A stretch of 48,443 bases of DNA, taken from Bradyrhizobium genosp. SA-3. GTDB lineage: Bacteria > Pseudomonadota > Alphaproteobacteria > Rhizobiales > Xanthobacteraceae. Positions 44,626-48,443 of this stretch are shown here, piece after piece (the first letter of the stretch is position 1; each line of letters opens with the position of its first letter). Where the stretch lies: positions 1 to 48,443 of the forward strand of contig NZ_PSRT01000063.1 in the NCBI RefSeq assembly GCF_004212635.1, written 5' to 3'. Below the pieces are notes generated by a model. The model was not told the DNA's origin, ran no database searches, and saw only the letters and a program-made list of their open reading frames with translations. A program made the position numbers and the translations under genes.

Positions 44626-44947
44626 GGCACGCAATCTTTCGCAGCGTTTCCCGCAGGCTTGCGGGCCCAATGCGTGGAGGCATTTGCGCGCTCTCAATCT
44701 CCCTAGAGAAGCAAGCCGCCGTTAATTAATCCGTAAAATCCGGGGGCGGGCATGAGCGGAGGCAGCCTTTGAGGGTTTTCGCCCGCTTGCCCAGGATCTG
44801 AACCGGAATCTCAACCTCTACGCGCCCGGGAACCGCTCCGCGCAAGCATAAATTGTGCCGATGTCGCGGATTTAGCGCAAAACTGCCGAAATCACCGTAG
44901 TCTTACGGAGCAAAAAGTTAACCACAGACCGGCCCCCGTTCCGCTAA
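44626..44947. other. Divergent intergenic region
   Basis: A 322-bp region between divergent starts. It holds AT-rich patches, among them GTTAATTAATCCGTAAA near 44721 and AAAAAGTTAACC near 44912, likely promoter DNA for one or both genes. No coding sequence is visible. Confidence 0.5.
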
Positions 44948-45580
44948 ATGAGTGACATGGCGTCACAGAATGATACGGCCACTGATTCGCGGCCGTCGGA
45001 ATGGTACGAAAGCAGCGCTGCTCCAGCTGAAGAGCCCGATTTCGTCCGCCTGAACGCCGCCCGTGCCAAGGCCGCCGACGAAATGGCCGCCGCCATTGCC
45101 CGCGAACTCAACGGCCCCCTGACGGCGCTCCTGCTCTACATGGGCGAGATCAAGCACCACAGCGATCAGCTCGCGCCCGTCACCGGCGACCGCGCCTATT
45201 TGCAGCGCGTCGTAGAGAATGCGCTGGCGCAGACCGAGCGCGTTTGCGGCCTCGTCAAGCAGCTTGCCGGTCCTCACAAGGGCGGCCTGCCGATCCCATC
45301 CGGGACCGGGGACGCCGAAGCGCGGCCCCCCCGCGTGCCGCTGCCGCAGCGCGTGCCCAGCGCCGAATTGATTGGCCTGTCCGGCCAGAAGCGGCTGACC
45401 AAGCGCGAGCGCGAGGTGCTGAGGCTGATCAGCGAAGGCTATTCGAACAAGCAGGGCGCGCTTCGGATGCAGATCAGTCCGCGCACGTTCGAAAGCCACC
45501 GCGCCGAGGCGATGCGCAAGCTCGGTGCGCGCAACACTGCGGACCTCGTCCGGGCGGCACTGCTGCATTCGATCGATTGA
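44948..45580 (+). CDS. LuxR-type regulator fused to a histidine-kinase DHp-like domain lacking the His
   Basis: A 210-residue regulator. The C-terminal LuxR/FixJ helix-turn-helix (about residues 148-205) is clear: LTKREREVLRLISEGYSNKQ and SPRTFESHRAEAMRKLGARN. The N-terminal part (about 40-108) is not a receiver. It resembles the dimerisation/phosphoacceptor hairpin of FixL-type kinases: IARELNGPLTALLLYM here against AHELNQPLAAISNYM there, followed by a second helix with ALAQTERVCGLVKQL. The phospho-His is replaced by Arg52. It may be a dimerising repressor or activator, or bind a kinase directly; that is inference. An internal ATG at 44957 is an alternative start. Confidence 0.85.
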   Translation: MSDMASQNDTATDSRPSEWYESSAAPAEEPDFVRLNAARAKAADEMAAAIARELNGPLTALLLYMGEIKHHSDQLAPVTGDRAYLQRVVENALAQTERVCGLVKQLAGPHKGGLPIPSGTGDAEARPPRVPLPQRVPSAELIGLSGQKRLTKREREVLRLISEGYSNKQGALRMQISPRTFESHRAEAMRKLGARNTADLVRAALLHSID

Positions 45581-45623
45581 GATTGATAGTTACATTCCGC
45601 CCGGCCGGCGGCGCGGATCCCGC

Positions 45624-45872
45624 TCAGAAATAGTCTTCGGCGAAGGGACGCGTGCGTGATGCGGGCCGCAATGGCTTGGACTCGTCCTTCGGTGCGTTCG
45701 GGATGATCGTGATGGTCCAGCGGGGAGGCATGCTCGATTCCTGCTCGAGCACCGAGCGCACGAAGCCAGTCACCGTCGACTCGCCAGACTTTACCGTCGC
45801 CATCCGGCCGTTGAACTGAGCGATGCGGAAGCGACGGACCTCCTTCTGGTCCGCAGTCTCGTAGGTGAACAT
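45624..45872 (-). CDS. Small unknown protein, 82 residues
   Basis: A short soluble protein, MFTYETADQKEVRRFRIAQF at the front and a basic, Pro-rich tail. The middle (NGRMATVKSGESTVTGFVRS) looks like a small beta barrel. The gene is supported by AGGAGG six bases before the ATG. That site lies in the loop of a perfect 7-bp hairpin touching the start codon. It is convergent with the LuxR-type gene, 43 bases away. No family is recognised. Confidence 0.7.
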   Translation of the reverse strand: MFTYETADQKEVRRFRIAQFNGRMATVKSGESTVTGFVRSVLEQESSMPPRWTITIIPNAPKDESKPLRPASRTRPFAEDYF

Positions 45873-45891
45873 GGAAACCCTCCTGGTTTCC
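45873..45891 (-). promoter_or_regulatory. Hairpin presenting the ribosome-binding site of the 82-residue gene
   Basis: On the minus strand GGAAACC and GGTTTCC pair perfectly around the loop AGGAG, ending directly before the ATG at 45872. It could modulate initiation, for example by temperature or a bound protein; chance cannot be excluded for so short a stem. Confidence 0.45.
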
Positions 45892-46010
45892 CGCGACTAT
45901 CGCGACCTATGATTAGCCATCTGTGAAAATCCCAAGCCGTAGAAGTACGGCGGGAATACACGCGCGGATGGTTAGAGCGTTTTCGACAACCGAAATGGCT
46001 CTAAAGCGCG

Positions 46011-46104
46011 ATGAGATTTGGATGAATCGTCATCGCGCTTTAGGTTGTTGTTTGAGCATGATCTTTTCGGAAAACCGCTGCGCACTTTTCCGGATCATGC
46101 TCTA
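46011..46104 (-). repeat. Mosaic palindromic intergenic element, copy 2 (inverted)
   Basis: In reverse it reads TAGAGCATGATCCGGAAAAG and ends CATCGCGCTTTAG, matching the copy at 43301-43405. Its outer end supplies the TAG stop codon of the Hpt gene at 46102-46104. Confidence 0.85.
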
Positions 46105-46479
46105 GTATTCCGGCTCCTGCGCGCGCGCCGCGGCGTAGGCGACATCCATCAGGTCCAGGAGATCGCGTAGCTCGGTGTCGTGAAGCGTCTCCGCGGACTT
46201 CTCCAGCCGCAGTGCGAGCGCCGCGAGCCTGGCATAGCCGAACGTCCCGGCCGCACTCTTCAACGAATGTGCTTCGCGCGCGATCCTGGCCTGGTGCTGC
46301 TCGCGCGAGAGCGTGCGGAACAGTTGCAGGCGCGCGCCGGTCTCGCTCCAGAACACGGCGCGCACCTCGCGGGCCCCGTCCTCGCCGATCTCGCGCACCA
46401 GCGCCGCATAAGCATTCGGGTCGCGCGCGGGCGCGCAATCGAGCACTTTCTGCGCCGGCGCGACGGACACTTCAAACAT
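46102..46479 (-). CDS. Stand-alone Hpt (histidine phosphotransfer) domain protein
   Basis: A 125-residue protein made almost wholly of one Hpt helical bundle. The phospho-acceptor is His71 in EAHSLKSAAGTFG, followed by the helix RLAALALRLEKSAE. Hpt proteins pass phosphate between receivers in phosphorelays. The ATG at 46479 gives a compact single domain, whereas the longer open frame adds Arg-rich sequence with no domain character. It lies downstream of the Crp/Fnr gene on the same strand with a 152-bp gap. The last codons run into a repeat element that provides the stop. Confidence 0.87.
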   Translation of the reverse strand: MFEVSVAPAQKVLDCAPARDPNAYAALVREIGEDGAREVRAVFWSETGARLQLFRTLSREQHQARIAREAHSLKSAAGTFGYARLAALALRLEKSAETLHDTELRDLLDLMDVAYAAARAQEPEY

Positions 46480-46631
46480 GGCTTTGCCTGCCTCGATCAC
46501 GATTCGATGCCGCGCGGGCCCGGTATCGGTGCGAGGCCCGCCGTGTCTACGGCATCTGGATTTCAGTTCCGGAAGCAGGACGGTTCGTGTTTGCGGACCG
46601 GCATTAGCCGTCGGTTTACCACGCCTGCGGG

Positions 46632-47339
46632 TCAGCGCTGGCCGAGCAGCCGGTCGTATTGCGCCTTCACGGTGGCGTAGCATTCGCACGCGGTCTGCCG
46701 CAGGCCGTCCAGGTTCAGGATCTGGATGTGTCCGCGGCTGTAGTGGATGAAATTGGCCTGCTGCAAGGTGTTGGCGACCAGCGACACGCTGTTTCGCCGC
46801 GCCCCAATCATCTGTGCCATGGCCTCCTGGGTCAGCAGCAGCCGGTAGTCGCCCGACAGGTCATGGGTGTGCAGCAGGCAGCGCGACAGTCGCGACTCCA
46901 CGGGATGGGCGGCGTTGCAGCCCGCGGTCTGCTGGACCTGCGCGTAAACCGCAAGACCGTGGCGCGTGAGCAAGGTCCGCAAGCTGCTGCTCTGGTCGGC
47001 GGCGACGCGCAGCCGGTCGAGATCCATCACCGACGCGATCCCGGGAACCAGCACGACGGCCGTATTCAGCGCGCATGCATCGCCCATGGTCGAGAGTGTC
47101 CCGAGCAGGCTGTCGCGGCCGATCATCGCGACCTGCACATGCTCGCCCTTGGCGAGCTTCACCACCAGCGAGATCACGCCGCGGTGGGGAAAATAGGCGC
47201 GCTTGAGCGTCTCGCCGGCCTCGACCAGCACCGCGTCATGAGGCAGATCGACCGCGCGCAGGTGTGGGCGGATCAGCTCATAATCGTCCGCCGACAGCGC
47301 GGACAGGAAACCGTTGGATGGGCGGCCTGTCGTTTCCAA
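46632..47339 (-). CDS. Crp/Fnr-family transcriptional regulator
   Basis: A 235-residue regulator. The N-terminal cyclic-nucleotide-binding-like barrel (about residues 10-130) includes LVEAGETLKRAYFPHRGVIS and VQVAMIGRDSLLGTLSTMGD. A dimer helix leads to the winged helix-turn-helix, with LLLTQEAMAQMIGARRNSVS as the recognition region. There is no N-terminal Cys cluster of the oxygen-sensing FNR type, and the cAMP-binding Arg-Ser pocket of Crp is not evident. This matches a large Bradyrhizobium group of unknown signal. It is divergent from the response regulator gene. Confidence 0.92.
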   Translation of the reverse strand: METTGRPSNGFLSALSADDYELIRPHLRAVDLPHDAVLVEAGETLKRAYFPHRGVISLVVKLAKGEHVQVAMIGRDSLLGTLSTMGDACALNTAVVLVPGIASVMDLDRLRVAADQSSSLRTLLTRHGLAVYAQVQQTAGCNAAHPVESRLSRCLLHTHDLSGDYRLLLTQEAMAQMIGARRNSVSLVANTLQQANFIHYSRGHIQILNLDGLRQTACECYATVKAQYDRLLGQR

Positions 47340-47545
47340 AGCTGCCTCCCGCCTTCTGCACCAGCGAAGTCGCCGCCGGCGAAATCGCTCCTTGCGCGAG
47401 TAAGTTCCATCATGTTCACGTCGGGATATATTGGCAATTGGGACAAGATGTCCGACCCAAGGCAGTCTCCCTGACCATTTCGACCGTTACGAGATGAGGG
47501 CGCAGCAGATCGAAGTCTGCCGCGTCGAGCATTTGCAGCAACTGG

Positions 47546-48025
47546 TTGGGGCGGGTGGCCGCTCGCGGTCATGCGGATCGATCCGGCGGTTTAGGGAGGG
47601 AAGGTCTGCGCCATATTCTCGTTGTCGACGACCCGATGGTGTGCATGGCCATCGAGATCTATCTCCAGCGCAACAATTTTCGGGTGACGATTGCCGAGGC
47701 AGGTGAAGCCGGACTGCGGGCCCTCGCACACGAACAGTTCGATCGGATGATCATCGATATCTTCATGCCGCACATGCGCGGGTTCGAATCGATCCGGACC
47801 TTCCACGAGCGGGCGCCCGCCATTCCGCTGATCGCGATGTCGGGCTACGCTTTCGCAAATCTGAATTCGCCCGCACCCGATTTCCTCCGGATGGCGCTGG
47901 AGCTCCGCGCCGCACGCTGTCTGCGCAAGCCGTTCACGCCGCACGCACTGCTCGCCGCCATCAACGATTGCCTGGCGGAGCATCGGCCCGACGCCGAGAT
48001 TGCCTCCGCAGCGCGGCTGGGTTAG
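47546..48025 (+). CDS. Single-domain response regulator (CheY-like), start uncertain
   Basis: A stand-alone receiver. From the segment LRHILVVDDPMVCMAIEIYL the acidic pair, the phospho-acceptor Asp in RMIIDIFMPHMRG (residue 51 counted from the Leu at 47606), the Thr/Ser position in IAMSGYAF, and Lys108 in CLRKPF are all present. No output domain follows. The domain begins at 47606, where the codon is CTG with GGGAGGG six bases before it, an unusual start. The only other in-frame start seen upstream is a TTG at 47546 with no ribosome-binding site. It likely shares phosphate with the nearby Hpt protein or a distant kinase; this is inferred. Confidence 0.85.
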   Translation: MGRVAARGHADRSGGLGREGLRHILVVDDPMVCMAIEIYLQRNNFRVTIAEAGEAGLRALAHEQFDRMIIDIFMPHMRGFESIRTFHERAPAIPLIAMSGYAFANLNSPAPDFLRMALELRAARCLRKPFTPHALLAAINDCLAEHRPDAEIASAARLG

Positions 48026-48443
48026 CGCGGCACGAGCCGGACTGGCGACGAGGTAACGGTTCGTTTACCGAAAACGCGAATTTTGCGGATCGCGGCACAG
48101 CACGAAACGACCATCGCGAGAGCGTCCGCGACCGCGGGCCGAGTCCGTTCAATTCCACGCTGGTCGCGCTTATCGTCCTTCACGAACGGGATTTTCTCGC
48201 GCGTGCCATGCGCCGTTATCGAAGCGTCTACCTCACTCCTCGCTCCGTCGCGGCGCGGTGCCGGTTTTGTCGAAGCGTGTCCTCGCATGCAGCCGAACGG
48301 CAAACTTGTCTTCAATATCCGTATTAGCACGGAGGCCGAAATTAACGGGACCGTGAAAAGGGATGTCTAACGATCGAAAAGAGGGCTTCCGTCGATTCCA
48401 AGCGCGGCGCAACGCGTCGAAGCCCAGTCAGTAAGGCGTACCT
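48026..48443. other. 3' end of window without a confident gene
   Basis: A 418-bp stretch after the response regulator. Several short frames exist on both strands, none with a recognised domain or a good ribosome-binding site. Only a 23-codon frame at 48363-48434 starts near a purine run, and it is too short to support. Confidence 0.5.

Noticed and set aside
48363..48434. 23-codon frame near the window end
   Set aside because: The purine run touches the ATG without a spacer, and there is nothing else to support translation.

Overview
The window is chromosomal DNA from a high-GC alphaproteobacterium, most likely Bradyrhizobium or a close relative. This is inferred from the split F-type ATPase operon (atpHAGDC without the F0 genes), the gene order rplU-rpmA-obgE-proB-proA-nadD-rsfS-rlmH, protein-level resemblance, and several families of long intergenic palindromes. 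No species can be named from the sequence alone.

Bases 1-8.5 kb hold the end of the 2-oxoglutarate dehydrogenase operon (odhB, an SDR oxidoreductase, lpdA, a small membrane protein), a DUF4337-like protein, xerC divergent from priA, and a secreted RlpA-type protein. Bases 9.2-14.3 kb are the F1 ATP synthase operon atpHAGDC, with repeat elements in two of its gaps. A membrane-anchored class III adenylate/guanylate cyclase follows; an in-frame TAG cuts its coding region in two.

Bases 16.2-34.2 kb are a long, mainly minus-strand housekeeping block. Read in its own direction it runs: rplU, rpmA, a GNAT acetyltransferase, a MaoC hydratase, obgE, a sulfatase-superfamily hydrolase, proB, proA, nadD, rsfS, rlmH, an EnvC-like protein, ctpA, a divergent polysaccharide deacetylase, and two tandem RppH-type Nudix hydrolases. 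It joins ribosome assembly, proline and NAD synthesis, envelope hydrolase control and RNA 5'-end processing. Plus-strand insertions interrupt it: a ParD/ParE-like toxin-antitoxin pair between proA and proB, a Bug-type binding protein beside the sulfatase, and an EamA transporter. Palindromic repeats mark several of these junctions.

Bases 34.5-37 kb carry a ROK-family protein, an epoxide hydrolase/haloalkane dehalogenase-like alpha/beta hydrolase, and tRNA-Ser(CGA). Downstream of the tRNA is about 1 kb of degraded DNA and then a GAF-PAS histidine kinase gene of visibly lower GC, which looks like the worn remains of an island.

Bases 40-48.4 kb are rich in signalling genes: a receiver-like/EAL protein with degenerate key residues, a LuxR-type regulator whose N-terminus resembles a FixL-type dimerisation/phosphoacceptor domain without its His, a lone Hpt protein, a Crp/Fnr regulator and a single-domain response regulator. 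Small unknown proteins lie between them. The split phosphorelay parts and the DHp-like/LuxR hybrid are the most likely places for undescribed biology. There are no CRISPR arrays, rRNA genes or intact insertion sequences.
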